From contig CAZJQS010000001.1 in assembly GCA_964548175.1 (NCBI GenBank), positions 186,001 to 250,000 on the forward strand: a stretch of 64,000 nucleotides of DNA, in the 5' to 3' direction. This DNA comes from JANQPA01 sp964548175 (lineage in GTDB: Bacteria > Bacteroidota > Bacteroidia > Chitinophagales > Saprospiraceae). Position numbers and translations under genes: made by a program. How positions within the stretch are numbered: position 1 is the first letter of the stretch; every line of letters begins with the position of its first letter. A model generated the notes under the pieces. That model did no database searches, was not told the DNA's origin, and was given only the letters and a program-made list of their open reading frames with translations. Below, piece by piece: positions 54,803 to 63,178 of this stretch.

Positions 54803-55114
54803 TTAGTCATCTCCTCCTTCGATTACGGCGGAAAGGCCCCGATCGATCAGGGCATCTTTTTTGGGTTTTAAGATATGCTTTGGGGCGGTTTTGACGGTGG
54901 CTTTTCCTTTGAAGTGAATAATAAGGGAGAGTTGTTCTGCCTGTTCCGAAGAGTGGTTAAGGACTTCGACAAAACACTGGATTACCCACTCGAAAGTATT
55001 ATGATCGTCATTATAAACGATGAGCTGGGCGTGTTCACCAGTACCTTCGTCAGTGATCTCTTCTTCTAATAATACTTCTTCTTCTGCTTCCTCGAAAAAA
55101 TTGAAACGGATCAT
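54803..55114 (-). CDS. clpS: ClpS, Clp protease adaptor
   Basis: A 103-residue protein. VYNDDHNTFEWVIQCFVEVL at about 31-50 is the ClpS signature, and QLSLIIHFKGKATVKTA follows. ClpS binds proteins with N-degron residues and delivers them to ClpAP. The N-terminal 25 residues are unusually acidic. The ATG at 55114 is chosen over a GTG one codon upstream. clpA is not adjacent. Confidence 0.92.
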   Translation of the reverse strand: MIRFNFFEEAEEEVLLEEEITDEGTGEHAQLIVYNDDHNTFEWVIQCFVEVLNHSSEQAEQLSLIIHFKGKATVKTAPKHILKPKKDALIDRGLSAVIEGGDD

Positions 55115-55328
55115 CACGTTGGTGTTTGTTTATGGATTAAATTCGGCAAGGTGGTTTAAGCCGGTGGCCCCGGATCTTGATAAGTGCTAAAACCGAAGCC
55201 GCCGCCAGGAGAGAACATATTATCCTTTACTGGTTTATAATTTTCGACCCTGCAGGCGGCTGCGATTTTATTTTCTCCCTTTATCTATCAGCTTATGAAA
55301 TCACCGGAATTATTTCACAAAAATACAA

Positions 55329-55799
55329 CTAAATCAGAGAAGATAAAGTTTCTTTAACAGCTTCAAAATTAGGTATTTCTCCTGCATTTTCTAATACCTC
55401 TGCATATCTGACCAGCCCTTCTTTGTCGATGACAAAAGCGGACCTTTTGGAAACGCCCTGTAAGCCGAAAACGAAGTTATCATAGATGGAACCGTAGGCT
55501 TGGGATGCTTTTTTGTTAAAATCAGAAAGCAAAAGGAAATTGAGCTTTTGGTCGCTCTTAAATTTTTCAAGTGTGAAAGGAGAATCTACAGAAACCGCCA
55601 GGATCTGCGCGTTCAGGTTTTCGTAGTCGGTGATGTTATCGCGCATACTGCAAAGTTCCTCAGTGCATACGCTGGTAAAAGCCATAGGGAAAAAGAGCAG
55701 CACTACATTTTTACCTTTGTAGTTGCTTAGAGACACTTCTTCTTTTTCAGAAGAAAAGAGGATGAAGTCCGGGGCAGGAGTGCCGATTTGAACTGCCAT
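55329..55799 (-). CDS. Peroxiredoxin (AhpC/TSA, AhpE-like)
   Basis: A 156-residue thioredoxin-fold peroxidase. AFTSVCTEELCSMRD at about 40-54 carries the peroxidatic Cys45 and a second Cys at 50. GVSKRSAFVIDKEGLVRYAEV is typical of the family. It reduces hydrogen peroxide and organic peroxides using thioredoxin or a similar donor. It stands alone, with a short intergenic region on both sides. Confidence 0.92.
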   Translation of the reverse strand: MAVQIGTPAPDFILFSSEKEEVSLSNYKGKNVVLLFFPMAFTSVCTEELCSMRDNITDYENLNAQILAVSVDSPFTLEKFKSDQKLNFLLLSDFNKKASQAYGSIYDNFVFGLQGVSKRSAFVIDKEGLVRYAEVLENAGEIPNFEAVKETLSSLI

Positions 55800-55849
55800 A
55801 GTTTATTTAATCTGTTTAAGTGAATGAATAAAATTAAATTGTGATCTTA

Positions 55850-55870
55850 GAGGCCGCCTCAAAAGCATGG
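55850..55870 (+). repeat. Fragment related to the end of palindrome elements B and D
   Basis: GAGGCCGCCTCAAAAGCATGG differs in a few places from the end of elements B and D (GAGGCTGTCTCAAAAGCATCC read on one strand). It has no opposite arm. It may be a relic of a decayed copy, or a chance match. Confidence 0.4.
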
Positions 55871-55955
55871 GCCCGCCTTTGTTGATAAGGCGGAAGCTGG
55901 GCAGCAAAGCCATATAAAAAACAAAGATTTTAACTCTTACGAAGCGGGAAAGTTC

Positions 55956-56843
55956 ATGGATCCTATACGAAAAGCCTACCTGGAATTACATTTTGCTGTG
56001 CTGCTGTTTGGCTTTACAGCTATTCTCGGAGATTTAATTTCCCTCAATGCCTTAGGAGTGGTTTGGTGGCGGGTGTTGCTGACCAGTCTTAGCCTTGCCG
56101 TATGGGTTCGGTTAGGCAAAAGGCTGCGGAAAATGCGTTGGCGGACGGTTTTTCAGTACATGGGTATAGGCGTGTTGGTAGCTTTACACTGGGTGACATT
56201 TTTCGGGGCGGTCAAGCTGGCGAATGCTTCCATTGCGCTTATTGCCATGGCAACGACTTCTTTATTCTCGGCTTTTATTGAGCCCTTTGTTATTCGGCGA
56301 TCGATACAGGGGTATGAAATTATAATGGGCGTGTTAATCATCCCGGGAATGATGCTTATTGTGAGCACTATAGATTTTAGCCTGCTGTATGGACTGGCCG
56401 TGGGGTTGCTCTCTGCGTTCCTGGTGTCACTGTTTACTTCTCTGAATAAAAAAATGATCGGGCGGACGGATGAGCTGACCATCACCTTTCTGGAGCTGGG
56501 CAGCGCGTGGTTGTTTCTGAGCCTGGTGATCCCGGTATATTATCAGATGAATCCTGACGTTCCGTTCAGGCTGTGGCCTTCTTCTTCGGATTGGTTTTAT
56601 TTACTGGCCTTGTCGTTATTGTGCACTACACTGGCATACGTATTGGCGCTGAGGGCGCTGAGGCATCTTTCGGCCTTTGCCTCCAATCTTACCATCAATC
56701 TGGAACCGGTTTACGGTATGATCCTGGCCTGGCTGGTCCTAAAAGAAAACAAGGAATTATCGGAAGGCTTCTACCTGGGAGGGCTTTTGATATTGGTAGT
56801 GGTATTTTCCTATCCTCTATTGCGAAAGAGGTTTGAAAAATAA
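55956..56843 (+). CDS. EamA/DMT-family transporter
   Basis: A 295-residue integral membrane protein with about ten helices in two EamA repeats. LHWVTFFGAVKLANASIAL near 70 and AFASNLTINLEPVYGMILAW near 246 mark the ends of the repeats. It exports or imports small metabolites; the substrate is unknown. It ends in the hairpin shared with ftsH. Confidence 0.88.
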   Translation: MDPIRKAYLELHFAVLLFGFTAILGDLISLNALGVVWWRVLLTSLSLAVWVRLGKRLRKMRWRTVFQYMGIGVLVALHWVTFFGAVKLANASIALIAMATTSLFSAFIEPFVIRRSIQGYEIIMGVLIIPGMMLIVSTIDFSLLYGLAVGLLSAFLVSLFTSLNKKMIGRTDELTITFLELGSAWLFLSLVIPVYYQMNPDVPFRLWPSSSDWFYLLALSLLCTTLAYVLALRALRHLSAFASNLTINLEPVYGMILAWLVLKENKELSEGFYLGGLLILVVVFSYPLLRKRFEK

Positions 56844-56876
56844 AAAAGCCGTCGCAGCTGCGACGGCTTTTTATTT
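56843..56876. terminator. Bidirectional terminator between EamA and ftsH
   Basis: AAAAAGCCGTCGCAGCTGCGACGGCTTTTT is a perfect palindrome with A and T tracts on both sides, placed between two convergent stops. It can end transcription in both directions. Confidence 0.9.
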
Positions 56877-56892
56877 TTCAACGGGAGGAAGC

Positions 56893-58875
56893 TTATGCTT
56901 TCTCTTCAGTGGAAGCTTCTTCATCTTCCGGAGTATTGGAATCTTCAAGAGCGCCATTATTCCTCGGATTATTATCTGCTCCGACGGGACGAACGCCGAT
57001 CAGTTTTTCAACATCTGATTTAAGCAGGACTTCTTTTTCCAGCAACGCATTAGCCAGCTTTTCCAGTTCTTCGCGATGTTCTTGAAGGAGTTTTTTCGCT
57101 CTTTCGTATTGAGATTGCACCAATTGTCTTACTTCCTCATCGATCATGAAAGCGGTTTTTTCCGAATAAGGTTTTTGGAACTGTTCATTTGACATGCCAT
57201 AGAAAGACACCTGACCCACTTTTTGGTTCATTCCGAAGATGGAGATCATGCTATAAGCCATTTTGGTTACCTGATCGAGATCATTTTGGGCGCCGGTGGA
57301 AATTTTTCCGAAGACGATAGATTCTGCGGCTCTTCCTCCGAAGGTCATGCACATTCGGTCGAGCAATTGCTCGGTTCTTGTGATGTATTCCTCTTTAGGG
57401 AGGTATTGCGCATAACCAAGGGTGCCTATTCCCCGGGGTACGATGGTTACTTTTACGAGTGGGGAGGCATGTTCCAGGAACCATCCGCAGATGGCGTGGC
57501 CGGCTTCGTGATAAGCGATGATTTTTTTCTCTTCGGGAGAGATGAGTTTATTTTTCTTCTCTAAACCACCGATGACCCGGTCGAGGGCGTAGTTGAAATC
57601 ATCCATATCGACGGCTTTCTTATTCCTTCTGGCGGCGACCAGAGCTGCTTCGTTACAGATATTGGCGATATCGGCGCCTGCAAAGCCGGGCGTCATTTCC
57701 GAAAGAGTAGTCGGATTGATTTCCGGGGCGGTGACGATATGCTTAAGATGCACTTTGAAGATCGCTTCTCTTCCCTTTAGGTCAGGACGATCGATGCCGA
57801 TCTGGCGGTCGAAGCGGCCGGGTCTTAGCAGGGCGGTATCCAGCACATCGGGGCGGTTGGTGGCGGCCATCAGAATAACGCCTTTATCGGTGCTGAACCC
57901 ATCCATTTCAACCAGCAGTTGGTTGAGGGTATTTTCGCGCTCATCGTTTCCGCCCTGGAAGCCTGAGCGTCCACGGGCTCTGCCGATGGCGTCAATTTCA
58001 TCGATGAAAACGATACAGGGTGCTTTTTCTCTTGCCTGTTTGAATAAGTCTCTCACACGAGAGGCACCCACGCCGACGAACATTTCCACGAAATCAGAAC
58101 CTGAGATAGAGAAAAACGGCACTCCAGCCTCTCCGGCAACAGCTTTGGCAAGTAAAGTCTTACCGGTGCCCGGAGGGCCGACCAGCAATACGCCCTTGGG
58201 GATCTTACCGCCCAGGGCGGTATATTTTTTAGGATTTTTCAGGAAGTCAACGACTTCCATCACTTCTTCTTTCGCCTCATCCAATCCGGCTACATCTTCG
58301 AAAGTAACCGTCACTTTCGTATTATTATCAAAAAGTGTTGCTTTGGACTTGCCGATATTGAAGATCTGTGCGCCAGGACCACCTGCGCCTCCGCTAACTC
58401 TACGCATGATAAACACCCAGATCAGAATGATAATGACCAGGGGAAGCACCCATTGAAGTAATGGGGCCAGCCAACTCTGTTTGGTGACGGCATCCGGATA
58501 AATGCGATCCTCCTTGGCTATCCCCGCGTCTTCCTGAGCACTGAGCATGCGGTTGTAAAACGTTTCCAGCGGACCGACTTCTCTCCAGTAATGATGCCTG
58601 GACCTTCCAAAATTACTTTCGGCTGCATCCTTATACTCGGGTTTGTCCAAAGCGGATTCCTTAAGATAAATATAAGCGTATTGCTCATTTACCACTTCTA
58701 TCTTTTCGACATCCCCCTCTGCCACCATTTTTTCCAGGCGGTTCATCGGAATGGGTTCCTGATTAGCCTGGGAAATGGAGAAGATTTGGATGGCCAGCAA
58801 AGCAAGGGCAATGACGCCGTATATCCAAAAATTGAATTTGGTATTGCCAGGTTTGTTATTTCTTCTGTTTTCCAT
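56893..58875 (-). CDS. ftsH: FtsH, ATP-dependent zinc metalloprotease
   Basis: A 660-residue membrane protease. Two transmembrane helices flank a periplasmic part (about 12-32 and 135-160). The AAA+ domain has Walker A GPPGTGKTLLAKA, IVFIDEIDAIGRARG and the second region of homology (NRPDVLDTALLRPGRFDR). The zinc site HEAGH is near 445 and a further Asp lies beyond. It degrades membrane and regulatory proteins. The C-terminal tail is acidic. It follows rsfS by 116 bases. Confidence 0.97.
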   Translation of the reverse strand: MENRRNNKPGNTKFNFWIYGVIALALLAIQIFSISQANQEPIPMNRLEKMVAEGDVEKIEVVNEQYAYIYLKESALDKPEYKDAAESNFGRSRHHYWREVGPLETFYNRMLSAQEDAGIAKEDRIYPDAVTKQSWLAPLLQWVLPLVIIILIWVFIMRRVSGGAGGPGAQIFNIGKSKATLFDNNTKVTVTFEDVAGLDEAKEEVMEVVDFLKNPKKYTALGGKIPKGVLLVGPPGTGKTLLAKAVAGEAGVPFFSISGSDFVEMFVGVGASRVRDLFKQAREKAPCIVFIDEIDAIGRARGRSGFQGGNDERENTLNQLLVEMDGFSTDKGVILMAATNRPDVLDTALLRPGRFDRQIGIDRPDLKGREAIFKVHLKHIVTAPEINPTTLSEMTPGFAGADIANICNEAALVAARRNKKAVDMDDFNYALDRVIGGLEKKNKLISPEEKKIIAYHEAGHAICGWFLEHASPLVKVTIVPRGIGTLGYAQYLPKEEYITRTEQLLDRMCMTFGGRAAESIVFGKISTGAQNDLDQVTKMAYSMISIFGMNQKVGQVSFYGMSNEQFQKPYSEKTAFMIDEEVRQLVQSQYERAKKLLQEHREELEKLANALLEKEVLLKSDVEKLIGVRPVGADNNPRNNGALEDSNTPEDEEASTEEKA

Positions 58876-58991
58876 TTTCCTCTTTTACTATATAAGCTTC
58901 TTGAAAATAGCTATTCTTACTTTAAAAATCTTTGTTATAACGCAACAGCCTTCAATTCGTTGCCAATAATCGACAAATTTTACTTTTATCC

Positions 58992-59378
58992 CTACAAACT
59001 TTCATATTCCGTAAACTCAGCATCACTCCAGAGGGACTCCAACTCATAGAACGCTCGCGTGTCCCGGTAGAAAATATGCACCACCGTTGTAAAATAGTCA
59101 ATGCAAATCCACAAGGCGTTTTTCTCCCCCTCCACGTGAGAAGGGAACAAACCTGTCTCTCGCTTAATACGGAGCGCAACATTATCTGAAATGGCTTTAA
59201 CTTGGGTGTTGGAATCTCCTTCACAAATGATGAAAAAATCAGTAGGAGCGTCTTCAAGATGTCTGAGATCTAGTTTTACGATCTTTTTTCCTTTAATGTC
59301 TTGTATGCTGTCAATTATCAGGTTGTTTAATTCTTCAGTGGTAGGATTAACCTTTTGAAATTTTACTTGTGAATTCAA
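58992..59378 (-). CDS. rsfS: RsfS, ribosome silencing factor
   Basis: A 128-residue protein of the Iojap/RsfS family. VKLDLRHLEDAPTDFFIICEG at about 35-55 and the WICIDYFTTVVHIF segment near 90-103 are the family core. It binds ribosomal protein L14 and blocks subunit joining in poor growth. The start is TTG at 59376-59378. It is divergent from birA, which also starts with TTG. Confidence 0.9.
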   Translation of the reverse strand: MNSQVKFQKVNPTTEELNNLIIDSIQDIKGKKIVKLDLRHLEDAPTDFFIICEGDSNTQVKAISDNVALRIKRETGLFPSHVEGEKNALWICIDYFTTVVHIFYRDTRAFYELESLWSDAEFTEYESL

Positions 59379-59448
59379 ACTCAGATTTTGTTATTTTGTT
59401 AAAAATGTTTTGATAAAATATTTATAAAAGTACTCAAATAATTACTTT

Positions 59449-60210
59449 TTGTCTATAAAAAAAGTTCATTTTATTGGAAAGATACTGGACGAACTTCCTT
59501 CCTGTTCTTCCACAAACGATTACGCCTTTCGTCTTTTATCAAAAAGCAGGCCAGAAGAAGGAACTGTCATTTTGACCTTTTGCCAAACCCAGGGACGTGG
59601 ACAGCTTGGCAGCCAGTGGCTTAGTGAACCTTACAAAAATATCGCCTTTTCCTGTATCCTCTACCCCGAGTTCCTGCTCCCCAAAGAACAAATAGCACTC
59701 AACAAAGCCGTCGCTCTAGCCGTCCGCCAACTACTGACAAGATACACAGATAAAAAAGTGAACGTCAAGTGGCCAAATGATATCTATCTCAACGAAAAAA
59801 AAACAGCCGGCATTCTTATTCAGAACATTTTGTCGTCCAACAAGTTTAACACTAGCATTGTTGGTATAGGTATAAACGTTAATCAAATCAACTTTCCCGA
59901 AGACCTGACTTCCGCCACATCCCTGGCCCGGGAAACGGGAAAAACCTACGATCTCAAGGAACTGGCGCTTGAGCTTTGCGATTGCCTCAATCATCAGTAC
60001 CAGCGGCTAATAGAAAAAAAATTAAAGGCCGTCCACGATGACTATCTGCGTCACTTGTATCGCTATCAACAATGGAGTTCTTTCGAAAAAAGCTCCGGAA
60101 CCTTGTTCAAGGGCAAAATCGTGGGGGTCAGCGCTTCAGGAAAATTACAGGTAACCGGCGAATCCGGCGTGGAAGAATTCGGCATAAAAGAAATCAAGTT
60201 CATCGATTAA
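59449..60210 (+). CDS. birA: BirA-like biotin protein ligase
   Basis: A 253-residue enzyme with SSTNDYA near 19, GRGQLGSQW near 49-57 (biotin loop) and KWPNDIYLNEKKTAGILIQN near 100-119. It attaches biotin to acetyl-CoA carboxylase and similar carriers. It lacks the N-terminal DNA-binding domain of E. coli BirA, so it is not a repressor. The start is TTG at 59449. The next gene (cinA) starts 11 bases downstream. Confidence 0.92.
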   Translation: MSIKKVHFIGKILDELPSCSSTNDYAFRLLSKSRPEEGTVILTFCQTQGRGQLGSQWLSEPYKNIAFSCILYPEFLLPKEQIALNKAVALAVRQLLTRYTDKKVNVKWPNDIYLNEKKTAGILIQNILSSNKFNTSIVGIGINVNQINFPEDLTSATSLARETGKTYDLKELALELCDCLNHQYQRLIEKKLKAVHDDYLRHLYRYQQWSSFEKSSGTLFKGKIVGVSASGKLQVTGESGVEEFGIKEIKFID

Positions 60211-60221
60211 CCAGATTGCAC

Positions 60222-61508
60222 ATGAATGTAAGCATCCTTACCGTAGGCGACGAAATACTGATCGGCCAAACTGTCGACACCAATTCCGCCTGGATGGGAA
60301 AACAACTTAACCTGATCGGCGCTCACATCACCCGGATCGTCTCTGTGGGAGATGAACTCGGGGACATCGAAAAAGAAATGACCGACAGCCTCAAGGAGGC
60401 CGACATCTTGCTCATTACCGGTGGACTGGGTCCGACCAAAGATGACATGACTAAAAAAGCACTTTGCTCCTTCTTTGGCGTGGACCTGATTTTTCACCAG
60501 CCTTCCTATGATCGTATCCTTCGGCTCTTTGAAAAATGGGGCCGCCAACCTACGGAAGCACACCGAATGCAGTGTTATATGCCGGCCAATGCTACCCTGT
60601 TGCCCAATAAAATGGGGACTGCTCCGGGCATGTGGTTCGAGTACGGCGGGAAGGTGATCGCATCCATGCCGGGGGTTCCTTACGAGATGAAATATCTGAT
60701 GGAAAACGAGGTGATCCCCAGGCTGACCAAGGTTTTTCCTGGTCAACCCATCGTTCATCGCACCATCCAAACAGTCGGAGAAGGAGAATCCAGAATCGCC
60801 GAACGGATCGAAGATATCGAAGACCAACTGCCGAAAGGACTGAAGCTGGCCTACCTGCCTAGCCTTGGTAAAGTAAGACTCCGTTTGACAGGCAGAGGGG
60901 CGGACAAACCGGCGCTGGAAGCCTTGCTCGACGCTAAAATGAAGGAAATTGCCCAGCGCATTCCTGAGCTGATCTTCGGTTACGAAGAAATTCGACTGGA
61001 AGAGGCACTGGGCATTATGCTGAAAGAACGTCAACTGACCCTGGCTACAGCCGAAAGCTGCACAGGAGGACACCTGGCTCACATGATCACCTCCGTACCG
61101 GGCTCCTCCGATTACTTCAAAGGAAGTGTAATCGCTTATGCAAATGAAGTCAAAATGAATCTCCTCCATGTTAAAGCAGCTACCCTCGAACAGCATGGTG
61201 CAGTTAGTGAAGCTACAGTAGCGGAAATGGTAAAAGGGGCTTTGTCCCTGCTGAAAACAGACCTGGCAGTGGCCATTTCCGGAATCGCCGGGCCCGGCGG
61301 CGGAACTCCTGAAAAACCGATAGGGACCGTCTGGATGGCCGTAGGAAACAAGGAAAAAGTGAAAACCCGGCTGATCCATGCCGGTAAAGATCGATTAAAG
61401 AATATCGAATACTCCAGCGTTCATGCCCTGAATTTAGTCAGAGTGTTCTTGCAGGAAGAGTATCCGGAGCAAGAGAAAATTTCGCTATCCGGCCAGTCTG
61501 TGGTATAA
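60222..61508 (+). CDS. cinA: CinA-family protein (nicotinamide mononucleotide deamidase)
   Basis: A 428-residue protein. The N-terminal part (ILTVGDEILIGQTVDTNS) is the MoaB/COG1058-like ADP-ribose pyrophosphatase domain and the C-terminal part (TAESCTGGHLAHMI) is the NMN deamidase domain. Together they recycle NMN. A reading frame starting at 60072 would add 50 basic residues inside birA; the ATG at 60222 is the natural start. Confidence 0.93.
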   Translation: MNVSILTVGDEILIGQTVDTNSAWMGKQLNLIGAHITRIVSVGDELGDIEKEMTDSLKEADILLITGGLGPTKDDMTKKALCSFFGVDLIFHQPSYDRILRLFEKWGRQPTEAHRMQCYMPANATLLPNKMGTAPGMWFEYGGKVIASMPGVPYEMKYLMENEVIPRLTKVFPGQPIVHRTIQTVGEGESRIAERIEDIEDQLPKGLKLAYLPSLGKVRLRLTGRGADKPALEALLDAKMKEIAQRIPELIFGYEEIRLEEALGIMLKERQLTLATAESCTGGHLAHMITSVPGSSDYFKGSVIAYANEVKMNLLHVKAATLEQHGAVSEATVAEMVKGALSLLKTDLAVAISGIAGPGGGTPEKPIGTVWMAVGNKEKVKTRLIHAGKDRLKNIEYSSVHALNLVRVFLQEEYPEQEKISLSGQSVV

Positions 61509-61705
61509 TCGTCTAAAAAACGAATGTTTGTTGTGTCAGTCTTTATTTATCATTTATATACGCAAATAAGCGAAGCCTGCCGGGAAAAGATTTTTCTTGT
61601 AAGAGCAGCATAAAACCGCTAATTTTGCAGTCGAAAAAAAAACGACAGATTGGAGATCGTTGCTTAGCCAAATTATTACCAAATTAAAATTTCAAAGCGT
61701 TGTTT

Positions 61706-63061
61706 ATGGCACAGGTAGAACTGATCATGCCCAAAATGGGCGAAAGCATTATGGAGGCCACTATCCTCAAGTGGGTCAAAAATGTTGGAGACACAGTCGA
61801 AGAGGACGAAACCATCCTGGAAATCGCTACTGATAAAGTGGACTCTGAAGTCCCTTCCCCGGTCAGCGGCACCATCAAAGAGGTCTTGTATCAGGAAGAT
61901 GATGTTGTAGAAATCGGCAAAGTGATCGCCGTCATCGCTACGGAAGGTGATGAAGATCAGGCACAGCCGAGCCCTGCCGTTAAAGAAGCCGAAAAAGAGG
62001 CTCATCCCGCTTCGGAAAACGGACAGTCCCATGGGGCCCCCCAACCGGAGGAAGAAAAAAGAATACCTGCTACCGCTTCCGTGGAGATCGGCGTCGGAGA
62101 AGGCGCCCGCTTTTACTCCCCCCTGGTCAGAAACATCGCCAAAAAAGAAAATATTTCTCTGGAAGAATTGGAAAGTGTACCTGGCACCGGCGCGCAGGGA
62201 AGAGTCACTAAACACGATATCCTCGCCTACCTGGAAGAAAGAGAAGTTGCTCCGGAACCTCAGCCAAAACGGCAGCCGGCTGCCCGCGAACAGACGCCGG
62301 CAACACAAAAAACAACCACTGCTCCGGCCCCCCCGTCAGGCATCGACAAAGGCAACGTTGAGATCATCGAAATGGATCGTATGCGCCGCCTGATCGCCGA
62401 CCATATGGTCCATTCCAAAAAAAACTCTCCTCACGTAACCTCATTCGTGGAAGTCGACGTGACTACTATCGTCAACTGGCGGAATAGAGTGAAAAAATCC
62501 TTCCTGGAAAAATACGGAGAAAAGATCACCTTCACGCCCATTTTCATCGACGCCGTGGTAAAAGCCATCAAGGATTTTCCGATGATCAATATCTCGGTAG
62601 ACGGCAACAACCTCGTCAGGAAGAAAAACATCAACATCGGTATGGCGGCGGCCTTGCCTTCCGGCAACCTTATCGTCCCGGTCATAAAAAATGCTGATCA
62701 CCTCAACCTGCTCGGCCTGACCAAAAGCGTTAACGACCTGGCAAACCGCGCCCGTAATAATAAACTGAAGCCGGAAGAAATTCAGGACGGCACCTTTACC
62801 ATCACCAACGTGGGTACTTTTGGCAACGTGATGGGCACGCCCATCATCAACCAGCCTCAAGTGGCCATTCTGGCAACCGGCGCCATCCGCAAAAAACCGG
62901 CCGTCGTGGAAACGGAATACGGAGATCTGATCGCCGTGCGCCACTTGATGTTCTTGTCGCTCTCCTACGATCACCGCGTCGTGGACGGCTTCCTGGGCGG
63001 CTCCTTCCTCCGGCGTATAGGGGATTACCTGGAGCAGTTCGATGATCAGCAAAAGATCTGA
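61706..63061 (+). CDS. Dihydrolipoamide acyltransferase (2-oxoacid dehydrogenase E2)
   Basis: A 451-residue E2 subunit. The lipoyl domain has the lipoylated Lys44 in IATDKVDSEVPSP; an E3/E1-binding domain (YSPLVRNIAKKENIS) follows at about 133-165, then a Pro/Ala-rich linker, then the catalytic domain with SYDHRVVDG (His) near 424. It may belong to a branched-chain or pyruvate-type complex; E1 and E3 genes are not adjacent. The ATG at 61706 is preferred over a TTG two codons upstream. Confidence 0.93.
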   Translation: MAQVELIMPKMGESIMEATILKWVKNVGDTVEEDETILEIATDKVDSEVPSPVSGTIKEVLYQEDDVVEIGKVIAVIATEGDEDQAQPSPAVKEAEKEAHPASENGQSHGAPQPEEEKRIPATASVEIGVGEGARFYSPLVRNIAKKENISLEELESVPGTGAQGRVTKHDILAYLEEREVAPEPQPKRQPAAREQTPATQKTTTAPAPPSGIDKGNVEIIEMDRMRRLIADHMVHSKKNSPHVTSFVEVDVTTIVNWRNRVKKSFLEKYGEKITFTPIFIDAVVKAIKDFPMINISVDGNNLVRKKNINIGMAAALPSGNLIVPVIKNADHLNLLGLTKSVNDLANRARNNKLKPEEIQDGTFTITNVGTFGNVMGTPIINQPQVAILATGAIRKKPAVVETEYGDLIAVRHLMFLSLSYDHRVVDGFLGGSFLRRIGDYLEQFDDQQKI

Positions 63062-63178
63062 GGATTACTAAAAAAAACGGGTTCTTAACAACAACACATT
63101 AAAAACAAACGTATTAGAACATAGGTGTCTGCCCTGGTTAACATGCTTTACATTCCCCTCAAGCTTAAATCATCAGAT

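Noticed and set aside
60072..60221. An upstream extension of cinA by 50 residues
   Set aside because: It lies inside birA, is highly basic and is not part of the CinA family; the ATG at 60222 gives the typical start.
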